Below are positions 44,745 to 55,459 of a stretch of 64,000 nucleotides of DNA, piece by piece (within the stretch, counting starts at the first letter, position 1; each line of letters starts with the position of its first letter). The position numbers and the translations under genes were made by a program. The stretch spans positions 30,217,968-30,281,967 of the forward strand of contig CM023453.1 in NCBI GenBank assembly GCA_013339765.2. The letters run 5' to 3'. Origin of the DNA: Haemaphysalis longicornis (Eukaryota; Arthropoda; Arachnida; Ixodida; Ixodidae). Below the pieces are notes generated by a model, which worked only from the letters and a program-made list of their open reading frames with translations, was not told where the DNA came from and did not search any database.

Positions 44745-44945
44745 GTAGGGAATACCATCACATAAAGTGGCTCTAACGCTTGTTTCATTGAAACTATACC
44801 GAAACAAATTATATGACAATTAGCCGCTAAGACGAATCTAACACAAAGCCGGGTTTTATATTTTTCTAAATTGCATAGTTCACAGTGAAACTGTAAATAT
44901 TGTGTAATTCTAGTCCGCTGTCAGTACATATGGGATTCTACGGGA
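44745..44945 (-). repeat. Dispersed repeat family B, inverted copy
   Basis: The reverse complement gives CCATATGTACTGACAGC, TTTCACTGTGAA, TTCGTCTTAGCGGC and TATAATTTGTTTCG, matching the tandem copies at 22590-22975. Confidence 0.65.
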
Positions 44946-45319
44946 GGGAAACGGACAGCCCCATGTTTGTCCACCGGAAGAAAACTCTAGTTAATCAAAA
45001 GTTCATTCAGTCATTAACCAGGAACTATGCTGAATCGCAAATGACAAACAATCGTGTCTTGCTTCGTGCACCCCTTGGACCCAGTCAAAGCTCACGTTGA
45101 GGCTCGGCACCGCAGCTTTGATGGTCACCCTTCTTCACAGAGTGGGAGGCACTGAATTTTCTGTTCATTTTTTGTCAAACCCAGGACCACACCGAAGTCT
45201 TCTCCCGTTTCCCCTTTTTAATTGTTTCAGAACGTGTGCAAGGTGAAGTCTCATCACACATTCATAAAATAGATTATTTCTCGTTTCAGTTCGTATTCTG
45301 TTTGTGTGCTCATTCGTAG

Positions 45320-45475
45320 TTAACAACCAATTGCATGTTTTACGAAAAAAGTATTAAAACTCGTTCCACCGATTCTGATTGATATCTACTGAAACAGCGC
45401 GGAGCCGTAGTAACGACCGTTTTCTCCAATACATGGCAATCTCCCTCCGTAGATTGCGTTATGATGACAACAAAC
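45320..45475 (+). repeat. Dispersed repeat family B, partial copy
   Basis: Retains the right-hand end CCGTTTTCTCCAATAC and CTCCCTCCGTAGATT, shared with the copy at 46345. Confidence 0.45.
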
Positions 45476-45689
45476 TAATTCTCCAAAGTTTACAACTTGT
45501 GGACATTTCCTATCCCATCCTTAATCCTTGCCATTAAGGAATAGAATAGAATAATAGAATAACGCGCCGTCGTTATTCTCACTGCTCTCGCGCAGTACCG
45601 AACTGCCCTGCCGAGAGACTCTGCCCACAACGGGTTCGAGAGCGAGCCACGACTCTCGCCGCGAGTGTACGTTTTCAATCACTTCACCG

Positions 45690-46342
45690 GGAAGCGAGAT
45701 ATTTCATAGTACAGGGGTTTATTACGCGGACAACCACGATACAAACACTACACTGTACTACGCACCTAGCCCCTGGGGCATACAGCCGTCAGCGTGTGCC
45801 CAGCCCGTAGTCGGGCAGCAGTTAGCGTCCGCCGGCGTTGGCCGGCCGCAACGCTCGCTGACGTAGGGGAAGGGGGCTCTCTGTGGCCGCTACACATTTC
45901 AAGCCGCTGGACTCGATCGGGCGGCATCGGCGCTCGTCCGCTGACCTCAGACGGCGCAAGCCGTCACATCGCGGACGCGGGGGCAACCCACCAAGAAGTG
46001 GAATATGCCCGCGGAGACTCGCCGGGCATCCTAGATAAACGCACTGACGCAAATCGAGGCATGCGCTAATCGACACGGTGGGTGCCGTGACCCACGGAAG
46101 TGGGAAACAACGGCCAATGCAAGAAACGGCCAGAAGTGGCCGAAGGGCATTTACGTACCGTGCGATCTCTGCGCATCCCAACGGCGGTCTCCCCGGGGAG
46201 TCTCCTGCGCGCATCCCCCGTCGCCTCGTAGGGAGAGGAGGGCAGCGCGCGAGGATCGCCTTCGCCCCACCAAGGAGGAGGTCGTCGCTAGCGCCTCCTC
46301 GCCCCGATATGAGGGGCTTGGCCCCCACAAACTTCACTACCT
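45690..46342 (-). other. CpG-rich block, possible solo LTR or transposon core
   Basis: On the minus strand it starts near GTAGTGAAGTTTGTGGGGGC, runs as very CpG-rich sequence and ends with AATAAACCCCTGTACTATG, a poly(A) signal near 45745. This layout resembles a long terminal repeat with its R/U5 boundary. The minus frame 45822-46337 (171 codons) is arginine-, leucine- and proline-rich and unrecognised. No matching second LTR or target duplication was found. Confidence 0.3.
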
Positions 46343-46344
46343 AA

Positions 46345-46485
46345 TTACGACAAGTAAACGAAACTCGGCATAGCGGTGTAATCGTCCTATCAGCATAGTT
46401 TCATAGAACTTGTTTTTGGATACATTTAATAACATCTGAGTTAAAGCCGTTTTCTTTAATCATACTCCCTCCGTAGATTTCCATG
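46345..46485 (+). repeat. Dispersed repeat family B, plus copy
   Basis: ATTACGACAAGTAAACGAAA, ctcggc, CGTCCTATCAGC, then GCCGTTTTCTTTAATCATAC and CTCCCTCCGTAGATT. Faces the minus copy at 44745-44945. Confidence 0.7.
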
Positions 46486-46727
46486 CTTCGCTGCGCAACA
46501 GGCAGTGTCGGAAGGCCAGCTTACAAAGACCAAGCTTCCGCCGATCTTCATAAAGTCGGCTTTACCTGTAAACACAGACGCATTGCTGGGAACTCCGGAG
46601 GGAGCGTAAAACGATACAAAGACAGGCTGTAGTCAAGCCCAGCCCAAGAACAGCGTCGCTGTTAGAAACACCGAAGTAGGAGAGCATATGCGGGACACAA
46701 TTCTGTTATCGTGAGACGGGCAAGATT

Positions 46728-47018
46728 AGTTATCTGTCATAGCAGGGCAGGGCGAGCAACGCATCTTCACTCTCACCCTCAGCCGCTGAAGCGTGTACGA
46801 GCAAGACATGTTGAACAAAGAAAGCGACCCCTGGCACCAAGCTCTGAATGTGATCAGCGCTACCGTTTGAAGCGAAGTAAAAGACAGGCTAGCAAGCGTG
46901 GTTAGACGCGCACGCGCACATCGATGTCTCGACACCAGAAGTGCAACGTCAGATGTCGCGGCGATGCATTTTTGCACGCGCTCGCGTGCCCCGGCTTATT
47001 TTGACGCCGGGTGTACAT
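46728..47018 (-). repeat. Dispersed repeat family D, copy 2 (right arm of a nested inverted structure)
   Basis: Reverse complement of 43722-44046 with scattered substitutions; see that entry for the shared blocks. Confidence 0.85.
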
Positions 47019-47904
47019 CTCCCGCATTTCACATTTCTTGCTAGCATTACTGATAACAAGAACGCTGAGTTTCGTGTATACGCCTCGAGCGCGGCCTGTA
47101 GGGGCGCCACTGAAATCCCCCTACCGGCCCGTTTCGAAACCAGCCGCGGGAGTCTCCGGCCCGCCTCCCCCTGTCCGCCGTTGCTTTTGCGGCTCGTTAA
47201 AAACTGCGATTTACCGTTTTTACGCGTTTGAAATACGGAATAATGTGGAGCAGGCACTCTGTTTGCAAGCGTGGTGTGTTTACGAGGTATAAATGTTTTA
47301 TGACGCGATCTTAGTGTGGAAATTCGGTGGTGTATGAGCGCCAGTTGTGTTGTCACAGGCCGGCGGCCCAAAGCCAGCATATGCATGAAGCTGATTGCGA
47401 TTCCGCTGCCCTGAAATTTAGTGGCAGTGTCTCCGTAAGCCGTGTTTCCTCCGATGACCATGTTGCGGTCATACACACTGTGATGTAAATCGACTTTGTG
47501 CGCTCTCATAGTCTAGCGGAGCAACTTTTACCTGACAGCACGCTAGTTACGCTTTATATTATCACTACCCTGAACAAGCCAATGCAGCATAAATTTCACA
47601 AAAAATTTTACGAAAGACGTACGATGGATAATGCAAAATTATACTCGGGAGTCAGCACACGACGACAAATTTTAATGCTGGGTCCTCTTGTCCCGAAGTG
47701 AGCGCTAGCAAAGATAAATCTGTTACACTTATCCTCCACGAGAAGCACGGAGACGGGCCTATAGAGTTCTTCGAAACTGTTAGAGTTCTTCGAAACTGTT
47801 CTTCGAAACATCGTTATACGACACGGGGGAGATTGCAGAATCTACCATAAACCGAAAATCAGAGAGCCTTATCAGATACCACACTCCTCAACGAACCCAT
47901 GTGT
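47019..47904. other. Intergenic with a short tandem duplication
   Basis: TAGAGTTCTTCGAAACTGT is repeated at 47762-47780 and 47781-47799 with a further partial unit. The minus-strand open frame 46949-47509 is a composite over repeats and is not supported as a gene. Confidence 0.45.
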
Positions 47905-48027
47905 ACAAGATTTCGGCGCACGTTAAGGATCTCCAGGTGGTCAAAATTAATCCGGAGCACTGCACTACGGCGCGCCTCATCGCCTCCGTTGCTTCGGCGC
48001 GTGAAAACCTACAATCAATCAATCAAT
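47905..48027 (+). repeat. tRNA-derived SINE (Ruka-like), 5'-truncated, with (CAAT)n tail
   Basis: GATTTCGGCGCACGTTAAGG, ATCTCCAGGTGGTCAAAATT, CCGGAGCACTGCACTACGGC then CCTACAATCAATCAATCAA. The tRNA head is missing; the CAAT tail is intact. Confidence 0.8.
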
Positions 48028-49195
48028 CAACTCTTCCAAATACACCTCGTATCGCTTGTGAACTGCCTACCCTGTATTCAAAAAATGGCGTCCCCCGAGT
48101 GATCAGCCGTTCGTTGAAGGCGAGAAACAAACGAAAAGTGAACACGCAGCTTGTGTGTGTGTGTGTTATTACTATAACGTTTCGTTCGTTAATTTCGCTC
48201 CGCATTTGTAAACAACGACAGTTAAGCGTTCCCCTCCTCCCCCCCCCCCCCCCCCAAATCCCAATTCCAATGTCTTGCGAAATATCAGTGCATTTCGCAT
48301 CTTGTTGGTCTGAATAGTACCTTGCTTAAACGAACGTCTTTAGCATTTCAGAAGCTGCACCGGGTTTTTTTCATTCCCGTACGACTATTCTATTTATTCC
48401 TGACTTGCAGACCATTCATTTTCCCGTGGTTTTCATTAACGTATACCTTGGGTGCTTGCTAAAGCTTGATTGGGCTCATATTTGACAAACGCACAGCCTT
48501 TGAGTGTACTTAACATTTTCGCGTGGCTTATATTCCCATAAAGGCACAAGTTATTGTCAGCTTATTGGGTTATCACATGCCCGAAACATATTTTTCTACG
48601 ACGTACATATCCGAAGCAAAGCCACATTTGTTGTCTGCACTGCATAACGCACCAACCTCTTACAGTGCCAATATTAGGTCTAAACGAGGCGACAATAAAT
48701 AGAATTCACTTGTGCTGACGTGTTCGAATGTGACAGTGGTGATATGCTGCTTGCCGTCGCCGACACCCTGCAAGAGCGGCCAAGAAGCGCGCAGAACCGC
48801 CTCCCCCGGGTAGCTCTCGTTCGCGTTCGAGCGCTCTACCAAGACGCAGCTGTTTTTTAAGCGCCCTAAACGTGCAGTTTGCTTACAGACGTCACCATAA
48901 CAAGTTGTTTAGTGCGCGGAAAGGCAAAGAGAAGCGAAATAGAACCAAAATACTGCATGACCACCTATCAGTTACGCAGCGCTAATCCCGCAAACGCCGC
49001 GGAGAAGCGGCGGCAGGCGGCGCAGCGATCGCGAATCTCGAGGCGTATAAGCAGATGACCTCAACCAACCCTTTGTACGTGTGCACGCACTATACACCTT
49101 CCACACCCTACCATGTCGCCCAAACTAGCTTTGCTTTTAAAAACCTGAGGATTACAATTTGGAAAAACTTTATTTGTGCCTGCAAAACGACGGTT
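48028..49195. other. No supported gene
   Basis: Intergenic; a C18 run lies at about 48237-48256. No coding or repeat assignment. Confidence 0.4.
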
Positions 49196-49733
49196 TTAAG
49201 TGCGAATGCACTTTATAAGCGACCCCAAACCTTCCACCGCCGTCGGCGGCGGCGGCGTCCGCAGTCCTCCTCTCCCTAGCAACGGCGTGGAGCGGAGAGG
49301 AGCGTCGGTAGCAACGGCGCGGTGACGTCACTTCACCACGTGACCGCGCTCGCTCCGCCTCCTCGCCGTGGCTGCGCGGGTGCGCGCCGCTCCCCGCCAC
49401 CGCTCCTCGCGCCGTGACGTCATGGTATGACGTCACAGCGCGCCCTCCCTCTCCCCAGCAGCTGCCGCGCGCCTCTCTCTCCACCGTGACGTCACACTCT
49501 CTCCTCTCCCCCTCGCTCGGCTGCAGCTGCCGTGCGCCGCTGTCCCTCTCCCCTTGCGCTCGCCTCCTCTCTCAGCCACCTGGCTCGGGGCGCTCGGCGC
49601 GGCGTACCCCCCTATATATGCAGCGATAAACTGCCAGACCTCCGTGGGTCGGCTCGCGCGCGCTCACGGGCGAATGCCAACGGATTTTAACTTTACTCCC
49701 CCTCATAGCATCACCCCGTGCATTCGCACTTAA
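49196..49733. mobile_element. GC-rich element with perfect 16-bp inverted termini
   Basis: TTAAGTGCGAATGCAC at 49196-49211 is the exact reverse complement of 49718-49733. The roughly 500-bp interior is extremely CpG-rich with clusters of CTCCTCTCCC / GGAGAGG and carries the promoter-like signals listed separately. No transposase. It is probably a non-autonomous DNA element that carries a promoter-like core. Confidence 0.6.
49323..49619 (+). promoter_or_regulatory. Four CRE palindromes plus a TATA box
   Basis: TGACGTCA occurs at 49323-49330, 49415-49422, 49428-49435 and 49487-49494; CACGTG (E-box) is at 49336-49341. CTATATATG is at 49612-49620, about 120 bp after the last CRE, followed by AGCGATAAACTGCCAGACC. 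TGACGTCA is the CREB/ATF site. Function is inferred only. Confidence 0.5.
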
Positions 49734-50714
49734 CCATGTTCACCCTCGGGGAAATGCTTGGGAGTTTTTCTAAGCGCCGCGACGTCGGCCCAGCGTCGTC
49801 CTAGGGTTTCCCGTTACTAGGCGCAGCGCCAACGCTTCCCGTTGCCGGGGCGCCTGGTCTGTGCTTTTCGAGCGCACCCCGGACTTGCTGGACGGCCCAG
49901 AGTTGAGTGTCCTTGTCGTTACTGCGTGCAGCGTCCTGGAGCTGCGGCGGATAAGTCCTTGAATGAGCTTCGTTTGGAAACTGGGTGAAACCTTATATCG
50001 CAGTTTAACCCCACCATCCAATGACCATGAAAATCATTCCCGCATAGACTGGCGTGGTAAAACTAAAATTCACTTTTTATTAACACACTGCAGCAATAAT
50101 AAAATTGAGCGAAAGCGTCACCGGGAAAGCTCGTTTGTGAAGACTTGTTCTTGGAGACACCACATTTCAGCTGCTGTAAGAATACATATTCTAACTTTAC
50201 TACTTTTGGGTACAGATCTAGCAATGTTATCTGGAGTCAGCTATTTCAGCTTTTCGTGTGCCCCGTACACTACAACCGACCTTGCTATTTTACAATCACA
50301 TGCGTTTGCAAAGCCCCGCAGTGCTTATCTATAGAGGTATCGATCTTGCGTAACTGCTCAGCATGAAGGTGATTGACCTCTGCACTGTGGTACTGGACCG
50401 ACCGCATTTTTCTCGCTCGTCTTATCTCGACCCCGTCTCACCTTTCCCGGTTTCATGACGCATGCAGGTAAGCGTGGCCTCGTGCCTTTTATCGTTCTCA
50501 GACGGCAAGATAAGCCGCGGCTGAGATACTACGCACGTGCTCCCAGGATCTGGGTGGTTCCGTTTATCTCAAAGGGTACTCATATACGTAGTATATGGGT
50601 TTCAAACTGCGTACCAGAATTTCGTTGTGTCAAGCAAGTTTAAGAGCACATGTTCATAGGTGAGCCACGAATCTGAGATCGCATTGCTACTAAACAAGAT
50701 TAACCTGGAAGCTT
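49734..50714. other. No supported gene
   Basis: GC-rich to about 49930, then AT-rich. Open frames at 49770-50021 (minus) and 49963-50334 (plus) are unrecognised. Confidence 0.35.
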
Positions 50715-52093
50715 GTTCCACTGTGTGATGTAACTTCCGGAGTGCCGCAAGGCAGCGAGCTCGCCCCGCTGCTATTTCTTATCTATGTTAATGACTTGAC
50801 ACAGGGTGTTACATCATTCATACGAATAATTGCCGACGACTGCATAGTCTACCATCCTATCAAAAACTTTAACGATCATTACGCACTGCAGACAAGTCTA
50901 GACGTAATTATCAAATGGTGGGAAACTTGGCAAATGGTACTGAACGTATCGAAATGTAAAACCCTCTCATTCAGTCGTAAACATGACACCTCCATTTTTT
51001 GTGACCGCATAAATAACGGAGTGCTCTCTCATGTTTCCCCATACAAATATTTGGGCGTACACTTCACACAAAATCTTTCATGGTCCTCTCACATCACTAA
51101 TATCTGTGCGAATGCCTCGAGGATCACTGGGCTACTCTACGTCATAACCTACATTCTTCTCCCCGCTAACGTCCGCAAACTGGCTTACGAAACTTTTGTT
51201 CGACCTCAACTCGAATTTGCCTAACCAGTCTGGTCCCCCCACCAAAACTACTTAACTGGCATGATCGAGGCAGTCCAAAATAGGGCAGTCCGATATATTT
51301 CTCGTAACTATGATTTCTGCTGCAGCGTAACTCACCTTAAAAGGGATTCTTCCCTTCAATCATTAGCCACTCGCCGCAATATTTCTCTTTTATGCCTCTT
51401 TTATAAACACATAAATAGCACTAAATTTACCAGACTTCATATCGAAAGACCTTCCTACTTATCACCTAGACTACACAACCAGCTTAGCTTTTCGCGCATG
51501 CACGGTAAAACAAACCCTTTTAACGTATCCGCATTGCCCCGAGCCATCACGTTGTGGAATGACCTTCCTGATAACTTGGTATCAGACCCCAACCCAGTTT
51601 CCTTCCTCTACAAATTACTCTTGCACTTCAGTTGATAACTTACGGTTTCAGCACTTTGTTCATGATTGTATTAGGCATTTTTGGTGCTCTGCGAAAGTCC
51701 TTTTGTAAATCATTCTGCCCACTGATTTTTTTTTTTGCTTCATTTTTGTTTGTTAAACCATTTCTGAACCAACAGATTTCCTGTAAGTGCTGTTATGACA
51801 TTTCCCGTTTGTTATGCCACATTCTTTTGCCAATGCCAGTTACAGATATTGTATACTTTTTGTAATGCTTTGTGCCGTGAGCTGACGTTTATGTTGTTCG
51901 GTGATTATGCATGATGCTCATTTATAGGTATTTAGTTCTGGTTTCCATGTTATGTTTCGCGCTTACTCTCGGGCTTCTATTACACATTTACTTTTGATAT
52001 TTGCTAAATTTGTACTCGTGCCTTCGTTAGCCCCTTTTACTCAATGCCCTAGCCAAGGTCCTGCAAGGTATTTGTAAATAAATAAATAAAACG
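50715..52093 (+). mobile_element. CR1-like non-LTR retrotransposon 3' half
   Basis: Reads CDVTSGVPQGSELAPLLF, LIYVNDL, IRIIADDCIVYHPI (RT catalytic A-DD), KWWETWQMVLNVSKCKTLSF, SPYKYLGVHFTQNLSW, RQL-type FVRPQLEFA then stop, PVWSPHQNYL, MIEAVQNRAVRYI and NLPRAITLWNDLPD-type ending (SALPRAITLWNDLPD). It closes with GTATTTGTAAATAAATAAAT, the tail type of CR1/L2-like elements. The F-A-D-D phenylalanine is I here, and one TAG (about 51222) splits the frame. 5'-truncated, no endonuclease. Confidence 0.85.
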
Positions 52094-53417
52094 CACCTTT
52101 AATGGCTTAGATTCGCGATCAAGGATGAAATTCAAATGGTTAAATTAGTGTCCATATGTTATGCTCAGTAAAATGGACAGTTGGGCTAGTTGGTGTTGAT
52201 AAATCGTTAGGTAGCGCTAGAGACATGACGTGAGTAAGGCCCCTGACGGGAGACGAGGAGAAACACGACGGCGCCAATTCGCGACTGTTTGTTATCATGC
52301 ATACACACAAATATATACTCAGAATAAACGCTTGCACATGGTAACCCCTGGAAGTGCGCTTCGATAAACTCAAAATTACAATGTTCACATTTGTTACAAA
52401 CAGCCCACAGTCACCTAAGTTTACGCATTAGGTAAAAGAAATTCCTTTTTGTGTAGCGCCACAGACGCATGGCTGGAAAACTTGTGATAGTTCTTTCCTA
52501 TATAAACTGTTTCCATCATCTCGCCGTTTGTCCCGTGCAATGCCGAAATTGTGTACTCATTGCCATTGTCATGCGATAACGTTTACGTTGGCCAGACGAG
52601 GCAGCTGTATCTACGGTCGACTCATGGAAAACTGGAGGTCCCCTCCAGAACACTCCTCATGCGCACAGCTTTCGGCATTACACGACCCACACAGATAAAA
52701 GCCAAGTGAAATGCTGTCCACGGTTTGAGAACACCAGCGTGTTGTGGCGGCACAATCACCAGTTGACAAGAGAGATAATAAAAACATTTTATGAGCATGA
52801 ACGGGAAACATGAAAAGGAATTTATTTTCTTATCTGATTGTGGGTTGTTTGTATCAGATGTGAACATTGTAATCTTTGTTTATCGAACCGCACTTCGAGG
52901 GGCTACCACGTGCACGTGTTTGTTCTGAGTATATATTTGTGTTTATGCGTAATAAAAAATAGGTGCGCGTTAGCGCCGTCATGCGTGTCTCCCCATCTTA
53001 CATCCTGTCTCTAGCGCTACTTGATGACACATTATATGCCACTGTCGCCCGAGAGTACGTCAAGGCGTGATTTATACATTACAGGTACTGTTTGGTATTC
53101 GCGGTGTATTAGAAACAAGCTACAGCTATATACGTGCACCAGCTTTCGCTCGCACATGTATGCAGAGTAATCGCGGGGAATGGTCCTCGGAAGTTTTGCC
53201 AGTTCGGCAAGTACACCTTCATTGTTCCGGTACGCTAAACCGTTCGTTAGGGGGCCGCTGTCCCCGCGCTCGACGTAAAAAAGAATATATTTGCAGGCAT
53301 TAATTTCTATAACGTCTCAGTAAGAAATCTCTCTGCGCTGCACACAGGTGTTGAATTTGAGGAAGCAGCAGAAGATGACAGCAAGGTATTTTATGTTAAC
53401 GTCAACGTTTGTTGATA
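52094..53417. other. No supported gene
   Basis: Two phrases with TATATTTGTGT and ACTCAGAATAAACG / TCTGAGTATATATTTGTG face each other at about 52305-52335 and 52920-52945, a weak inverted pair. A possible micro-exon (CACACAG / GTGTTGAATTTGAGG ... GACAGCAAG / GTATTT) lies at about 53348-53383 but cannot be supported. Confidence 0.35.
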
Positions 53418-53952
53418 TACCATATTTACTCTATTCTAAGCACCCCCCTTTTTCCACGATCGCGTTGCCAAAAGTGTTTGGGTGGGGGGGTGCTTAGATT
53501 CCACAAACTTAAATTCCTCCCCCCCTCCGCCACTGTTTTTTGTTACCATATCTCGACGAGACTGGCGCAAAGAATAATGTTTTATTTTGCAAACATTGAA
53601 AAGAAAAAAAAAAAGAGTACGGGCAGTGAATCCACCACTTACATCTGATACTCCGTCACCCTCACTACCATTCCGGTGCGTAGGTGCCGCTTGGGCCGCC
53701 TCTCTCAGTATCCCCCAGCAGGTCGTCTTCTGTTCCATTGAAGTGGTTTGTCGTTGAAAACTTCAGAATTGGCCACAACGTCAACTCGCGCCCGCTTTCA
53801 CGCATCTGAAATTCACCTTGCGATGGTTGCTTAGAAAAGGGGGCGCTTAGATTCGCATGCGAACTTCTTTCCAATTTCTTTTCCCCTGGAATTAGGGGAG
53901 GGTGCTTAGTATCGGGGGGGGGGGGGAGAGGGGCTTAGAATCATACGGTAAT
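53418..53952. mobile_element. Non-autonomous TIR element related to the one at 5286-5968
   Basis: The left end TACCATATTTACTCTATTCT, aagcacccccc, and the right end GGGCTTAGAATCATACGGTA are imperfect inverse copies. Inner GCTTAGATTC repeats occur near 53492 and 53847. The left end aligns with TACCGTAATTACCCGATTCT of the 5.3-kb element. G and C homopolymers (for example at 53913-53926) mark the interior. No transposase. Confidence 0.6.
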
Positions 53953-54089
53953 TCATCACAAACATATGGTAGTTCACCCAATTTTCTGCAGAAAAGATTG
54001 TTGCCGAAACTAGGCCGGGATGGCGACCGAAGCTATATACAGACAAAATGGTAAACGGCCTAAAAAAGACGCATGGGTACTAACGCGAT

Positions 54090-54778
54090 GGATGCGTTTC
54101 AATCCTTGCATTGGAACTTTCGAAGAAATTACGTCCCCTTTATTCTAAATTGCAGCAGGCGAACGACCCAACACCTAGCGGTGGTCTAGCTGTCACGAAT
54201 TCTTTTTTCTCAGTCCTGATATGGGCGCCGGCCCACTCTGGCATGGCCGGGAATGAGTGTACGCACGACGCGGCTCGAGGTTTCGTTGACCGAGCCGATG
54301 TCGAAACTCCTGACACAGACGCTCACTCGATACGACAGTCAGGCAGGGACAGGCTAGTGTACTACAGAGATATAGTTGACCATTATAGACTAGAAAGGGC
54401 ACTATACCCAGCCCCAGACAAGACACTGAGCAAATGGAAGTCAGTAGCGTGGCGACGGCTGCAGACAGATTGTTTCCCCAATCCAGTGGCTTACAGCCGA
54501 TGTTACCCAGGGTTCTACTCAGATAAATGCAAGGCGTTCGGTGACAGGGCTGACCTACATCACATGGTATGGTCTTGCCCTCTCCGGAGAAATGACCCGC
54601 AAAGCACTAAGGCAGGACAGCCTGCACTCAACATAAGTTCGAAGGAGCAGTGGGAGACCGCGCTACTCAGCTCCGACCCGGGTGTCCAGACTCGGCTCGT
54701 CCAAATGGCCACGACCGCCGCCAGGGACCAAGGAATCCTGACCGATCGTTAAGCGACAAATCTGGGCAAATAAAAAGT
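54090..54778 (+). mobile_element. LINE C-terminus (RNase H end and Cys/His domain)
   Basis: An intact frame to the stop at 54750-54752 reads SVLIWAPAHSGMAGNECTHD (RNase H W-x-x-AH-G-NE block), GRDRLVYYRDIVDHYRLERA, WRRLQTDCFPNPVAYSRCYP, GDRADLHHMVWSCP, then EQWETALLSSDPGVQTRLVQ. The tail is GGGCAAATAAAAAGTTGTTC. It is the same C-terminal architecture as the LINE at 39475-42080 (QTGTFPNP, RADLKHIVWAC, QWERALLSS) but better preserved. Confidence 0.85.
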
Positions 54779-55066
54779 TGTTCACTCACTCACTCACTCA
54801 CTCACTCACTCACTCACTCACTCACTCACTCACTCACTCACTCACTCACTCACTCACTCACATCACTCACTCACTCACTCACTCACTCACCACATCACTC
54901 ACTCCCGCACCACTCACTCACTCACTCACTCACCACTCACTCACTCACTCACTCAACCACTCACTACTCACTCACCACTCACTCACTCACTCAACTCACT
55001 CACTCACTCACTCACTCACTCACTCACTCACTCATCACTCACTCACTCACTCACTCACTCAGTCCT
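54779..55066. repeat. (CACT)n microsatellite following a LINE tail
   Basis: About 290 bp of CACT/CTCA repeats with small interruptions (CACATCACTC, CCGCACCACT). It starts immediately after the LINE's AATAAA...TTGTT end. Encoded SLTH repeats are artefacts. Confidence 0.92.
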
Positions 55067-55459
55067 ACCCCCTTCATGAGGGAGGTAAAATAGTCATGTA
55101 CACTACCGATTACCCGTACGCATAAACCAGGCGGGCTTTAAAGAATCCTCGCATACATTACGGCCATGTTCGTCTTCACATTTACGTATATAAAAAAATT
55201 GAGCAACCACCAACGCTGCTGGCCATGTGCCCACGCTTCGATTGGCAGCCTCCTTGCAAGTTGGTGTTGCAGCGCCTTTGTTGGCGCTGCTTTTAACCTC
55301 GTCACCCTCCTATGTCCTCCATATCAGCCTAGGCTCGCGAATTCCAATGACATGTCTGAAACTCCGGAGAAAGTTGCAGCATTCTACACATATATGGTCC
55401 ATTTCCGCAGCGGTCTGTGACTTAGATACCGACTACTAGGTATCTTTGAAATACGCCAG
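55067..55459. other. No supported gene
   Basis: Short intergenic stretch between two LINE remnants. Confidence 0.4.

Noticed and set aside
45822..46337. 171-codon minus-strand ORF as a host gene
   Set aside because: No domain, composition follows CpG-rich DNA, and it lies within a repeat-bounded core.
46949..47509. 186-codon minus-strand ORF
   Set aside because: It spans the family D repeat and unrelated flank; the D part is non-coding in its other copy.
53348..53383. Micro-exon with good splice sites
   Set aside because: Twelve codons with no partner exons; splice-like sites are expected by chance at this density.
54650..55125. SLTH-repeat ORFs of 115-147 codons
   Set aside because: Translation of the CACT microsatellite after the LINE end.
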